Source: Humulus lupulus
Taxonomy: Eukaryota; Streptophyta; Magnoliopsida; Rosales; Cannabaceae
Direction: 5' to 3'
Length of the DNA stretch: 64,000 nucleotides
NCBI RefSeq assembly: GCF_963169125.1
Contig: NC_084793.1
Span: 140,408,297 to 140,472,296 of the forward strand
Of the stretch, positions 1-12,400 are shown piece after piece. The notes under the pieces were generated by a model, which worked only from the letters and a program-made list of their open reading frames with translations, did not search any database and had not been told where the DNA came from. Position 1 is the stretch's first letter, and every line of letters begins with the position of its first letter. The position numbers were made by a program, and so were the translations under genes.

Positions 1-1819
1 TGATTCACGACTAGCTGAGAATCACTATAAATATCAAGCGCTTTTATGTTCATATCTTGGCTAACCGCAGTCTAGCGAGCAGTGCTTCATATTCAGCCTC
101 ATCGTTAGAGGTAATGAAGTCAAATATTATTGCACAGTGAAATCGATGCCCTTCCGGCGTTATCAATATCAATCCTGCTCCTGCGTGGGATTCGTTAGAT
201 GATCCATCGGTGAACAATTTCCACAAGGGTTCTTGGATTTGACATATAGGCTCGCTAGGCTCCTCGATCTGCTCGCCACCTGCGGGCTCTGTGAACTCGG
301 GGATGAAGTCAGCTAAGGCTTGTCCCTTTATCGCTGCTCGCGGCAGGTAAGATATGTCGAACTGCCCGAGCTCGACTGCCCACTTTAGTAATCTTCCAGC
401 TGCCTCTGGCTTTTGCAGAACTTGCCGAAGAGGCTGGTCGGTCAATACCGTAATTGGATGGGCTTGGAAGTAAGGCCGCAGCTTCCTAGAGGCCAATACT
501 AAGCAGTAGGCTAACCTTTCAATGGGGGAATATCTCAATTCTGCTCTGATCAGCCTTTTGCTTACGTAATAGACAGCCTTCTGCACACCTTCTTCTTCTC
601 TCACTAGAACAGCACCAGCAGCGTAATCCGTGATTGCCAGGTAGATGAATAAAGTCTCTTTATCGACCGGCTTCGACAGAATGGGTGGCTGCGCCATATG
701 CGCTTTTAGTGCTTGAAAGGCCTGCTCGCACTCATCTATCCATTCAAATTTCTTGTTGCCTCTAAGTAGATTGAAAAATAGGACGCACTTGTCCGTGGAT
801 TTTGAAATAAATCTACTAAGAGTGGAAATTCTCCCAGTTAGACTTTGGACATCCTTAATCTTCACTGGCAACTTCATCTCGATCAGGGATTTTATCTTCT
901 CAGAATTAGCTTCAATTCCTCTTGAGTTAACTATGAATCCCAAGAACTTCCCTGATCCAACTCCGAAGGAACATTTAAGGGGATTCAGCTTCATCCTATA
1001 TTTATTAAGGACGTTGAAGCATTCATGCAAATCCCTTACATATCCTTCTGCCTTCTTTGACTTAACCAGCATGTCATCGATGTAAACCTCCATGTTTGCC
1101 CCGATCAGCTCCTTAAACATGTGGTTGTCGAGTCTCTGGTAAGTCGCACCAGCGTTTTTCAAACCAAAAGGCATCACCTTGTAACAGTAGAGCCCTGTAT
1201 CGGATCGAAATTTAGTGTGATCCTCATCAGGGGGATGCATACTAATCTGATTATACCCAGAGTATGCATCCATGAATGAGAGGATCTTGTTTACTGCAGT
1301 GGCATCGACCAGCTGGTCGATCCTCGGGAGTGGGAAACAGTCTTTGGGGCAGGCTTTATTGAGGTATGTAAAATCTACGCACGTACGCCACTTTCCATTC
1401 GGCTTGGGCACGAGTACGGGATTGGAGACCCACGATGGATAAAACGCCATCCTGATGAACCTATTCCCCTTCAGCTTCTCGACTTCTTCCTTCAAAGCTT
1501 TCGATCAGTCTTTGTTGAGCCACCTTCTTTTCTTCTGCACAGGTGGAAAGCTTTTGTCAATGTTCACGACTTGACTGATGACTGCAGGATCTATCTCAAC
1601 CATGTCTTTATGCGACCAGGCAAAAACATCTTGGTTCCTCTTTAAGAACTCCACCAGTGCTTGTTTTGTTGTTGTCTCTAAATTTTTATCGACTTTCACA
1701 ACTCTGGTCGGATTTCCCTCATCGAGTTGGACTTCTTCAAGGTCCTCGATGGGGCCTACTTCTTCTTTGAAATCCCCAAAGTGAGGATCTAAGTCTCTAT
1801 CCTCACTTTGGGCAACACC
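1..1819 (-). pseudogene. pol fragment: reverse transcriptase and two RNase H domains (Tat copy A)
   Basis: The long open stretch 1495-50 (481 codons) encodes a Ty3/gypsy reverse transcriptase. FMDAYSG (residues 74-80) and YIDD (138-141) carry the metal-binding aspartates. A connection/RNase H region follows, with AITDYAAG near residues 287-294. A second, archaeal-type RNase H starts at LFTDGSS (427-433) and carries NDEAEYEALL. A short open piece upstream (1699-1505) links the protease to the RT. A TGA at 1502-1504 lies where the sister copy at 49.7 kb has an arginine codon, a probable CGA to TGA transition. A one-base shift near 52 moves the second RNase H into another frame, which continues to the window edge. 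Enzymes of this type copy element RNA into cDNA and remove the RNA strand. This copy cannot encode an uninterrupted protein. Confidence 0.85.
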
Positions 1820-2470
1820 CTATTTGGTGAGATTATCACCTGAGCGGTCTTGAACATCAGATGCCATTTGCAACTCTTTTCCGGCGACATCTCTCGATAC
1901 ACCCATTTTTTCCTTGGTGATCGAGGCGTTGTAGCATTCTCTCGCCTCTCGCTGGTTTCCCAGCACGCATCCTACTCCTGTGTTTGTTGGGAATTTCATG
2001 GCGAGGTGCCATACAAAAGTGACAGCTCGAAGGTCAACCAGAATTGGTCTCCCTATCACAGCATTATACGCCGAAGGACAATCAACCACTATAAAAGTAG
2101 TGAGTAATGTCCTGTTAGCAGGCACAGTACCTGCTGTGATTGGGAGTCTAATCAACCCTACTGGGGCGAACCCTTCTCCGGTAAAACCATAAATGGTTTG
2201 GTTGCATGGCTCTAGGTCCTTGATGGACAATTTCATCCTTTCCAGCGAGGACTTATATAGGATGTTGACCGAACTTCTTGTATCGACCAACACCCTCTTC
2301 ACCATTATATTTGCGATTTGGACATCCACGACCAGCAGATCGTAGTGTAGGAATCGCACATGCTGGGTATCGTCATCAGAGAAGGTGATCGATTCGTCCT
2401 CTGTTCGAGCTTTTTTGGGTGCACGATCCTCAACACTCATCATCTCGATGTCCTGGTCGTGGCGTAGGGT
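1820..2470 (-). pseudogene. aspartic protease region of gag-pro (Tat copy A)
   Basis: The open reading runs from 2443 to a TAG at 1820-1822. It holds a retroviral-type aspartic protease: KRVLVDTRSS, where the family motif is D-T/S-G, then SSVNILYKS and a C-terminal AVIGRPIL strand. The active-site glycine is replaced by arginine (DTRSS), which should abolish activity. A TGA at about 2468-2470 separates this part from the gag zinc-finger region, while the sister copy reads through there with an arginine codon. The protease would normally cut the element polyprotein inside the particle. The terminal TAG is shared with the other Tat copy in the same sequence context and may be ancestral rather than a lesion (see findings). 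Confidence 0.8.
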
Positions 2471-4704
2471 TCAAGCGTATCGTTCCCTCGCTTTTCCACT
2501 ATCTCCTCCAAGATGCGGGCCTCTGCAGATGGTAAGTAGGGTACTTGCCACGGGAGCTGGTTGTAAAGGTGGCGAGCGCTGGCGTGCAGGCACCAACTTG
2601 TTGCCACCTTGAGCCTCTCGCTGAGAACCTCCCGCGGCTCGTACATATCTTTTTAAGTGTCCCTGTCTTATCAGGAACTCAATCTCGTCCTTCAGCTGGT
2701 TACACTCATTGGTGTTGTGCCCATAGTCGTTATGGTAGCGACAGAACTTTGTTGAATCTCTCTTGGAGATATCTTTTCTTATAGGTGCTGGTCGCCTGGA
2801 AAACCTCAGCTCGAATTTCGACAAGGGCGGTGTAATTGGTGAATTTCTGTTCATACGGATTATTTTTGGGGCACTTATTCTTGGAGGTCGAGGGTTCGCC
2901 ATTCGCCCGTTTTCCACCATTTTTAGCGTTGCCATTCCCATTGCCATTGGGCTTAGACCCGTTGACGGCTTTGGCAAGTTCTTCTTTGGGCCCCTTGTCC
3001 TTTGCTAGCGATTTGCCTTTGTTGGCAATCACGTCCTCGAGCTTGATGTACCGATCAACTCCATCTAAAAACTCCTGGGTAGTGTTAACCCCATGCTTCC
3101 TGAGGCTACTCCAGAGAGGAGAATGGAGCCTAACCCCAGTGGTTAGGGCCATCATCTTGCCTTCATCGCCCACAGTCTTGGCTCCTGCTGCGGCTCGCAT
3201 GAAGCGCTGAACATACTCCTTCAAAGGCTCCCCTTCTTTCTGGCGTATCTCGACCAGGTGGTTTGCCTCGGTGGGGTGCACTCGACCCGCATAGAACTGT
3301 CTGTAAAACTCCTTCACGAACATTTCCCAGGATACTATACTTGCAAGAGGGAACTTAAAGAACCACTCCTGAGCGAAATCAGAAAGGGTCGCTGGGAAGA
3401 TCCTGCAGCGAGCGTCTTCAGAGACTTTCTGAATGTCCATCTGTATCTCAAATTTGTTTACATGAGATACTGGGTCTCTGTACCCGTCAAAGTTTAGCAG
3501 GGTCGACATCTTGAACTTGCTGGGGGTTTCTGCCACATCAATCCTTTGTACGAAAGGGGTGCCTCTCCTCCGATCGTACTCGATATGCGATGTCCGCTCC
3601 CCGACCAGCTGCTGTACAGCTTGGTTCAGGGCATCGATTTGAGCCTGAACATCTTCAGGAATTGCTGGGGCCTCTAGCGCTGGAGGGATGTATTCATCGT
3701 GCCTTTCTCGGCGGTCATTGAGTACATCCCTCAGGTCATCGTCTCTTCGCCGCTGCTTGCTAGCTCTGAGCCGGCTAAAGACGTTGTTTTGTCTGGGCTG
3801 CCCCCCAGCATTATGTCCTGCTTGTCGGTCTTCTCTAGGTGGGGGGCTTCTGCCTCCACCTCTCTCCTTGTTTCTCCGACCAGCATTCCCTCTGCCTGAG
3901 TCGGCCTCATTGTAGTCGTGGCCATCTCTGAACCTTGACTGGCTATGGTGGGACCGACTGTTTCCTCGGTTGCCTCCTTGGGTTAGAACTTCCCGAGCAT
4001 TAGGGGGAGGCCTGCGCTGGTCAGTGGGTCCCCGTGCATTGTCATGCCGTGGAGGGCCCCTGACCGTAGAGCCTGTCTCTGAGTTCCTTCTGTTGGCAGA
4101 AGGACGCTGCCCCCTGCTCGATGGGTGCGGCTCTTCACCCCTTGGGTCTAGGGCTGTAGGGCTGTTGCCCGGCCCTATTTTGCCTTGGGCGCAGGGGATT
4201 TCCTCGACCAGCTTGGGACGGAGGCTGCATCTCAGGGTCCCTAGGTGGGACATCATCCTGAGGCATCGGCGGCTGCTCCGGCCTTTGAGGGCTTGTTGGC
4301 TGGAGCAGAGGGCTAGGATTAGGACCTCTTTGAGGTGGCCCACTTGGGGGTTTATCAGGCTGTAAGGCAGGTGCAGCCTGATTCCTAGCCAATTGGAGGG
4401 CTGCTTCAAGGGCTGCCATGGCGTCCCTCTGACGACGGTCCATCTCCGCCTGTCTCTCGCTCAGCTCTTGGCGCTGGCGCTCTATCTCCCTATGTCGTGA
4501 CGCCATTATCTCGACGACACTCTCTTGATTGGCCCTCAGAGCGGCCAATTCATCTTGCAACACCCCTAGTATTGTCTTTAGGGCCTCAGAGTCCACTTCC
4601 TCCTCATCGAACTCCAAATGAGGTTCGTCTTTAGCCATATTTGGGGGAGGAGGCTAGGATGGTGCAGCAGCAGCTTGTCCAGTTTTCTTGGTAGTCTTTG
4701 CCAT
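2471..4704 (-). pseudogene. gag capsid/nucleocapsid gene (Tat copy A)
   Basis: The likely original start is the ATG at 4704-4702, just inside the primer site. A TAG at 4656-4654 interrupts it after about 16 codons and the frame reopens at the ATG at 4638. The N-terminal part (4638 to about 4200) is a charged coiled-coil segment rich in Arg, Gln and Glu, followed by a Pro/Arg-rich linker. A frameshift near 4140 moves the rest into the frame 4409-2730, which carries the retrotransposon gag core (YRDPVSHVNKFEIQMDI, EWFFKFPL, FYRQFYAGRVHPTEA, QKEGEPLKEYVQRF). A second shift near 2790 leads into the nucleocapsid finger CRYHNDYGHNTNEC. Gag would form the virus-like particle. Matching segments occur at 46.7-48.6 kb. 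Confidence 0.85.
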
Positions 4705-4723
4705 TAGATTTTCTTGGATTCAA

Positions 4724-4743
4724 GGCTCTCAATGAAAGCACCA
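4724..4743 (-). promoter_or_regulatory. putative primer binding site of Tat copy A
   Basis: On the minus strand the 20 bases starting TGGTGCTTTCATTGAG lie three bases inside the LTR edge (LTR begins at 4747 on the plus strand). That is the right place for the tRNA primer site that starts minus-strand cDNA synthesis. The leading TGG fits pairing with a tRNA CCA end. I cannot assign the tRNA from memory. Confidence 0.6.
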
Positions 4744-4746
4744 GAA

Positions 4747-5335
4747 TGTTGACCCTGATTTTGGTCAACAACACGGAGTCTAGAAAACGACAGGAAAATG
4801 ATATAGAGCTTGAAAATAATCTAATGGAAAGATAAAGAACACAGAGATTTATAGTGGTTCGACCCCAGTGATTAGTAATGACCTACGTCCACTTGATACT
4901 ATTATTAATATTGAGCTCCCAAGGTGTGATCAAAGAACTAGGGTTCCTGAGTTTCACGGACCTTAGAAGAAGAAAATAATACAACGATGGATAATAGTAA
5001 TATAATTCTCCCAGAAAAAGATCGATCCCCTTCCTTGAGCTATCTCTTGTATATTTATAGGCTCAGGAAGAGTTACATGAATTAGGAGATAATATATATC
5101 CTTAATGACCAGATCTGCAGGTCATAATGAAGAGATATTCTCGGATATCATCACAACTGTACAGATCTTTACATAAATCAATGAAATATTCGACCAATCT
5201 GGTCGTATATAGAACTTGATCTCTTCATGTAGAAATAATGTTGGTCAATAGGCGAGCCGTATCTCTGCTACGTGTCTGCCACATGTCGAAAATCCTTGCC
5301 ACGTCATCAGCAGCTGATTTATGGATAAACAAACA
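4747..5335 (-). repeat. 5' LTR of Tat copy A (589 bp)
   Basis: The segment begins TGTTGACC and ends AAACA on the plus strand, giving TG...CA ends. It abuts the primer site on its inner side and AT-rich CACTA sequence on its outer side. The five bases after it, TTATC (5336-5340), should be the target duplication, but the partner lies outside the window. A minus-strand TATA box (5060-5052) sits in the middle of the LTR. Confidence 0.75.
5052..5060 (-). promoter_or_regulatory. TATA box in the LTR of Tat copy A
   Basis: The minus strand reads CTATAAATA here, inside the LTR and upstream (in element orientation) of the primer site. It is a plausible core promoter for the retrotransposon RNA, with transcription starting about 30 bases further toward lower coordinates. 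Confidence 0.5.
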
Positions 5336-5841
5336 TTATCTAATTGAATAATTTAATTTAATTTAATAAAAGTGTTAAAAATTAATAATGATTAATTAAA
5401 TAAATAATAAATTATTTTAAGAAATTATTATAATTTGTTTATTAAATATTATTATCAAATATTAACTAGTATTAAATTATTTGAATATAGAAATTGAAAA
5501 TTTTATTTAATAAAAGTTTTTACAATTAATAATGATTAATTAAAATTACTACATATCTTATAATAATTTATTTATTTTTGTCCCGGTATGCTTGTGATTG
5601 ATGGTTGTTGACTACAACCATCAATTATAGGGATATCAGCACAGAAATGATAACTTTAAAATATTAATAATAAAATAATGAATGAATTTTTTTTAATTTG
5701 AATAACATTATCTAATAAAACATCATAAAATAACATAAGATATTATAGTATTGCATAAGATTTCAAAAATGATAACAATTTTTTTTTGTTATCCATTCCT
5801 ATCCACATTACTAAAACTCAGAGACTCTTTTAACACTTTAG
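5336..5841 (+). other. AT-rich 5' leader of CACTA-A, noncoding
   Basis: The interval between the Tat LTR and the first CACTA codon is strongly AT-rich, with repeated TTAATTAA-like runs and no coding potential. One short hairpin stands out at about 5594-5630, where GATTGATGGTTGT is followed by ACAACCATCAAT. I see no CACTA terminal repeat here, so this is internal sequence. Confidence 0.5.
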
Positions 5842-8800
5842 ATGGCGATTGACAAGACTTGGACAACATTGAGAAATCGTGCTTGTCAAGAATATTGGAA
5901 TGGTCTACAATCTTTTTTGACGATGGCCTCGGAACATAAGGATTCTGATGGAAGAATTAGGTATCCGTGTGTCAAATGCATAAATAATAAGCTTGAAATT
6001 TTACCTGTTGTCAAAGCACATGTATTCGATAGGGGATTTTATCAAGGTTATGAGAGGTGGATTTATCATGGGGAAGCAGAACTAGATGTTGTTGATGAGG
6101 TAGTTGATGATGATGAAGTTATCGAGATGATTCCCATAGTGGAGGACTTCCTCTTACCGACAACTGAGCAAGTAGACAATAATTACGGCGCAAGTCAGTA
6201 TTACGATGAGTTATTTGAGGAGATTGAAGCTGAGTTGTATCCTGGATGTGATTAGATTTCTTCCCTTCACTTCTTAGCTAAGCTATTACATTTGAAAGTT
6301 AGAGGGAAGATTCCTAACAACATATTCGATGAATTATTGAAGTTGTTAAAGCTTTCCTTTCCGAAGGAAAATAAATTCCATCGACGTACTACGAGGCTAA
6401 AAAGAGATTGAAGAAATTAGGGTTAGGATACGATTCGATTCATGTGTGCCAATATGATTGCTGTTTATTTTACAAAGAGCATGCAAACAAAGAGGAATGT
6501 CCAGTTTGCGGAACTAGTTGATGGGTTACTTTTGAAAAAACTAAAGGAAAAAGTGCCGCATAAGGTGATGCGTTACTTTCCATTGACACCCCCGTTGAAA
6601 AGACTATACAACTCAAGGCTTACAGCAAAGGACATGCTATGGCACCACACTGGGAAATCAAAAGATGATGGAGTGATGCAACACCCGGTGGATGAGACGG
6701 CGTGGAAGAACTTTGACGTCAATCATCCTGCTTTTGCAAGTGATCCTAGGAATGTTCGTTTAGGCTTAGCTGCTGATGGATTTAATCCATTTGGCAACAT
6801 GAACCTAGCATACAGCATGTGGCCTGTGCTGTTGGCAAACTATAATCTTCCACCTTAGTTATGTATGAAAGACAATAATTTGATGCTGACCATCCTTATT
6901 CCTGGTCCAAAATCATCGGGTAAGGACATAGATGTATTTCTAAGACCATTGGTGGATGAGTTGAAGGATTTGTGGGCTAACGGAGTTGTTACGAGAGATA
7001 GTACAACCAACACTATGTTCAAGCTGCGCGCAACTCTTTTATGGACAGTCAATGATTTTCCAGCTCAAAGTAGTTTGTCTAGATGGAGTGGTCAGGGATA
7101 CAAAGCTTGTCCCACATGTAATGAAGACACATCTTCCATTTGAGTGATCGGTAAGACATCTTATGTTGGTCACAGAAGATTCTTGCCCATTACACATCGA
7201 ATGAGAAGGGACACTGAGTTCGACGGCCAAATTGAGAGAAGACGTCCTCCGAGACGATTTACTTGCGAGGAAATAATAGAACAAGTGAACAACCTTCCAC
7301 CCCAAGTTCCTGGAAAACACTTCCAGTTTGGAGGTGTGAAATGTAGAAGAGTTGCGGAAGACAGAAATTGGAGGAAAAAAAATCATCTTCTACGAGCTTG
7401 ATTATTGGTGTACAAACATTTTAAAACATAACATTGATGTCATGCATGTCGAAAAAAATGTGTGTGATAGTCTCCTCGGCACAATCTTGGACAATGACAA
7501 GTCTAAGGACACCACTAATGCAATATATGATTTGAAGAAGATGGGAGTAAAGGAATCATTGTGGATTTATGAAGATGAGAATGGAAAGTTGATGAAGCCG
7601 CATGCTTCTTACGTGTTAACTCCTGCTCAGAGACAACAATTTTGTCAATTTATTAAAGAAGTGAAATTTCCAGATGGATTTTGTTCAAATTTGAAGAAAA
7701 AAGTAATCAAGAATGAAACAAATATCATTGGGTTGAAATCCCACGACTGTCATGTTATAATGCAACGATTACTGTCAGTGGGTGTTCGCAAGTTTCTCCC
7801 AAAAGATATATCGACCACCATTTCTGAATTGTGTAATTTTTTCAGGCAAGTATGTTCGAGGACTATAAATGTTACAAATTCGGAGGAAGAAAAAAAAGAC
7901 CTTGTTCTGATATTGTGCAAGATGGAGTTGATTTTTCCTCCTGCTTTTTTTGATATAATGATTCACTTTGTCTTACATCTGCCTGAAGAAGCGATTTTGG
8001 GTGGACCGATATTCATGAGGTGGATGTATCCTTTTGAAAGGTACATGAAAAAATTGAAGAACTACGTGGGAAATAAAGCTCGTCTTGAAGGGTCGATAGC
8101 TGAAGGCTATGTTGCTGATGAGGGTTTGACATTTTGTTCGATGTATTTCAAAGGGGTTGAAACAAAATTTAACTATCTTGATCGCAATGAAGATGAGGTG
8201 TATGTCCCACGACACCTTACTGTGTTTCAATCTCAATGTCGTCCCCTGACAAAGGGAACACTCAAGCCTCTCGACCTTGCGACTCGTGAAATGGCTGAAT
8301 GGTTCATACTTGACAATCCTCCTGAAATTCAGGATTACTTAGAGTAAGTTTATTCCCTTTAAAGTGAAATTTATGTTCATTCCAAATTGTTTTATCTAAT
8401 ATAGTCAAAGCATTCAAATTTACAGCGATCACCTAGTAGAGATCAAACTGAAATACCCAGATGGTGATCATAATTTTTTACACAAGAAATTTTTTTGCCA
8501 GTGGTTTCATAAGAAGGTAAAATTGAGATTATTTTTAAACCTTTATTGTTGTTATGATATTTTGATCATTCTAATATAGGTTTATTAATTTATTTAGATA
8601 TATGACTTGCACAAACTTTGATCTTTAGAGAATGGTGATGAGTTGCTAGCTTTAGCATCTGGGTCAGATCACTTGGCAACCTACTACAAAGGTTGTATAG
8701 TTAACGGTGTTCGATTTATCGCTTACGACCGAGATCAAAAGTGCACCACACAGAATAGTGGAGTGTCTGTTGTGGGAACTGAAGGTTTTAACTATTATGG

Positions 8801-9374
8801 CACGCTTCAAGAAGTACTGGTGTTATCTTTCACTGGTGCATATTCAGTTGCATTGTTTAGGTGCGAATGGTTTAGCACTGATCCAAGCAAGAAGAAAACA
8901 ATCACTGAAAATAATATCACCAGTATAAACATCAGTAGCGAATGGTACAAAGATGAGCCTTATATACTTGCTAGCCAAGCTAAGCAAGTATTCTATCTCG
9001 ATGATCTACTTAGAGGTCGACACTAGGAAATTGTTGAGGATGTCAATCATCGTCAAATTTGGGACATCGAGGACGATGAAGCTGATGCAGATGTTGATGT
9101 TGTACATGACAGAAGCTCATCAAATTTTGTGTTGACCGTGGATCTCGGTCACTTGGTTATGGAATCTCGTGAACCTGCAACATATATTGGCACTATACAA
9201 AATTCACCTGCTGATCAATTGGATGATAATTTCATAAATGACGACTTAGGAAAAGAAGAAGTCGATGAAGAAGATGAATTGCTAGTTGATATTTGTGAAG
9301 ATGATGTTAATCATGTGTCTCCGATTGATGTTAATTTAATTAATGATGAAAGTGATAGTGATTATTCTACATAG
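5842..9374 (+). pseudogene. TNP2-like CACTA transposase, multiply broken (CACTA-A)
   Basis: The start is the ATG at 5842, opening a transposase-associated N-terminal zinc-binding-like domain (YPCVKCINNK, YHGE). The transposase core follows with GLAADGFNPFG, ILIPGPKSSGKDIDVF, GYKACPTC and GHRRFL, then the DUF4218-like part (YELDYWC, DVMHVEKNVCDSLLG, HDCHVIMQRLL) and a DUF4216-like C-terminus in a third exon (about 8598-9374). Two short introns are supported: one near 8347-8424 (donor GTAAGT, acceptor TTTACAG) and one near 8517-8597. Stops lie at 6253-6255, about 6520, 6856-6858, 7141-7143, about 8617 and 9024-9026. Frameshifts lie near 6370, 6550 and at an A8 run (7375-7382). The family cuts and pastes CACTA elements, binding their ends. 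The parallel gene at 24.1-27.7 kb supports each domain. Confidence 0.85.
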
Positions 9375-9494
9375 TTTTTATATTTTTTTAATAAAGACAA
9401 TCGTTTAAAATATAATATATGGGACTTGTAATCATTTTGTTCATTTCCATTGGTGATATTTGATACTAACTAATAATTTTTGTTCCTAAGTACA

Positions 9495-12400
9495 ATGTCA
9501 GCGGATACAGCCACCTCTCACGGCGGAGATGGTGGTGGTCTAGACCCGCTAGATCCTAGTAGAGTACCCTCTTCTTGTGAGTCAGGTTAATAATAATTTT
9601 CAAATTTTGTTCATAGCTTGAAAGACAATCTCAAATAATGTTTAATATATATTAATATTTCAAATTTTGGTTATTGTTGAAAATATGGATAGCTGAAGTG
9701 CCGAGAATAAAGGTTCGTGGCATGCCTAATAACATATCACTTGAAATTCGAAGGCGGAATGTCGGGAAACCACTAGATCTTCAGCTTGATACTAGGACAG
9801 ACAAAGTGGTTGGCTTGGAGGACCAAGCTTTTGTCCGCGAGATAGGCCTCCAAGTCACCTTGTTGTTGCCAGGACATTACTTGGATTTTGCTGATGTACC
9901 TCAACAATTTAAGGAACAAGTCGTACAAAAGATGAAGGTAAAAATTTAGAACAAGTCTTGTGGTATAAATTTTTTATTAAAATCATTTACAAACTAAACT
10001 AACGTGTTATTTCTTAATGTAGCATTTTTATAATGTTGATGGTCATCCAGAACCCGAGAGAGTTATGAAAACTATCTACATAGAGATGCGCAAAAGATAT
10101 TCTGAGAGAAAGAACATCAGACATACTCACTTCAAAAAATATTACTCTAAGACGGAATATTTGGAGAGTGTTCTCATTGCCCCACCTGACCATTGCACCA
10201 AGGAGAGTTGGAAAGATATTGTTCAGTTGTTTTTTAGCCCAAAATTTATTGCGCGATCCAACCAAAACAAGAAAAACAGAAAAGAAATGAAGTATACATC
10301 GATGCAAGGCACAAAATCGATGGCAGCTAAGCGTCACCAATTTGTAAGTAAAAATATTAATTTAATTTAACAAAATTTTACATTTTAACTTCCTATCTCT
10401 ACATTTGTATAGGTGAACCCTGATGAGCATGTTATTGATACTTGGAAAGATAGCCATTTGAGAAAATCGACAAAAGTTTTTGTCAACGACGCAGCTCGAG
10501 AAACTTTTGTAAGTTTAACCTTTTGTGTTATTATTTTCATTAAACTATGTTATTGTTGTGTTTCTAACACTTTTTATGAACAGGAAAAATGACGGAAGAG
10601 CTTGAGAGGGCGCGACTTCAAAGCCAGTCTCAAGGACTGACGGAGGGATCTGAAACTGGATCTGCTGCTAATTCCTCGTCGATCGATCAATACGAGATTA
10701 TGAGTAAAGTACTTGGGGAGAGGTCTGACTTTCAAAGAAGAGTAGGTTACAGCAAAGGCAAAGGGGAAAAATCAGCTTCCAGCTCCACAAGTCAAATTCA
10801 GTCTGTAACGCCTTGGATAGCCAAGACCGTTACACTGTGTGTTTATAAAAGTGCTAGACTTGCTAATCAAGTTATTTAATTAAGAACGTGTTACTGAAAC
10901 TATAAAGGTAATAGGGTTAAAATGTTTTAGTCTTAAAAGTCACATTTTCCATAAAGAAAAATTTCTTGTTTACACGGGATCCCAAAAATATTAAGATTGA
11001 AACCGTTTACAAAAGATTCAAGGACTAAATACATTATTAGCCATATTAAGGCAAAATAGACAAATAGGCAATCTCTGTCCTGATCCACTCCTCGGCCATG
11101 GCGACTGAACAGCTGGCTATGTACATTCAACCCCGCAGCTCTCCATCTCAGGATTGGTCCAACTTGCCTTTGCCTTTACCTGCACCACGTAGCACCCGTG
11201 AGCCAAGGCCCAGCAAGAAAACACAACAACAGAGCATAAGCAATCAACAGACAAATCAATATCTCATGTTGCATCACATTCTTAATCATATCAACACTCA
11301 GAATAGTCAAGTATTCAACATACTAAACATATCAATTCATATCATACACCTAATCACATATGATAACTAGGGTTAGCGCCCTCAGGCCGCACCCTCCGTT
11401 ATCCCACTGACTCCGGCCCGCTTAAACCAAGCTCAGTGAATATTAAGCTGTCCTCGGCTACCAGTGGCCAAGCCGCGCCCTGTGCGCAAATATTGTGTAC
11501 GGCACCCTTAGGTTGCTATCGCATGTCCCATGGCATAATACCATCATTGACATAATACAAATATCGGGAGAACTTAGTCCCATCATAAACATATAACCGG
11601 GTGCAGTTTTCTTACCTTTCGATTCGCTAGCTTTGATCACTTGACTCCTTGAGCACGATCCCTCTCGAGCCCTAGCGCTCACCTAATCACGACCATAGGT
11701 CAAAGTCATCACCAAACCTCAAATCCAAAACCTAGCCTCGGGACCAATCCCGAGCCCCCCAGGAAGTCCTAGTTCCACCAAACAAGGTGGTGGAATCAAA
11801 CCCCGAACCCTTGGTCAAAAACCCTTGAAAATAACCCTAAAATCCCTTTCTGGAAACAGGGCAGCGCTACAACGCTCTTAGGAGGGCGCTGCAGCGCTAC
11901 AAATAGAACCAAAATCCCCCAGGAAGCATGGCCTAGCGCTACAGCGCCCAAAGGCTAGCGCTGTAGCGCTAGTCACAAACAGGCAATACCTCAATTTCCC
12001 TTCCTGCAATTTCCTCGAACCAAAACTTCTCCAAACCTTCACCAAACTCAAAAACAAGCTTATTAACACACTTCACTCATCCCAAGCATCCCAAATACTC
12101 AAAACCCAAGCACATGCATCCCTAATCTCAACATTCACCATAGCCACTTCTAGACTTCAAAACTCAGCAGAAACCAGTCAAAACATAAAAGTTAAAAGCT
12201 CAGAATTATACCTTTGATGGGAATTCAACCTCAAGTTGCCTCTAGACCTCCTTTGCTTGCTCTTCATCAATCCTTGGCTCCATCTTCCCTAGAATTCCCC
12301 ATCAACACAGCTTAGGTACCTTAGTTAAAAACCAAAACCAGAACTGAAGAAACTACAACGTCTTACCTCAAGTAAATGGCCTATCCTTGCTAAAACCTTG

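Larger units (their letters stand above)
1..5335 (-). mobile_element. Tat/Ogre-like Ty3/gypsy LTR retrotransposon, copy A (truncated by window edge)
   Basis: Reading leftward on the minus strand the order is LTR (5335-4747), primer site (4743-4724), gag (from 4704), protease (to 1820), then reverse transcriptase and RNase H to the window edge. Integrase and the 3' LTR lie outside. Two RNase H-like segments follow the RT (around residues 280-390 and 425-475 of the 481-residue reading 1495-50), and double RNase H is a known hallmark of the Tat lineage. There is no chromodomain region in view. The copy is dead: in-frame stops occur in gag, at the gag/protease junction and before the RT, with frameshifts near 4140, 2790 and 52. 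It inserted into the 5' part of the CACTA element that continues at 5336. Lineage assignment is family knowledge, order and lesions are seen directly. Confidence 0.88.
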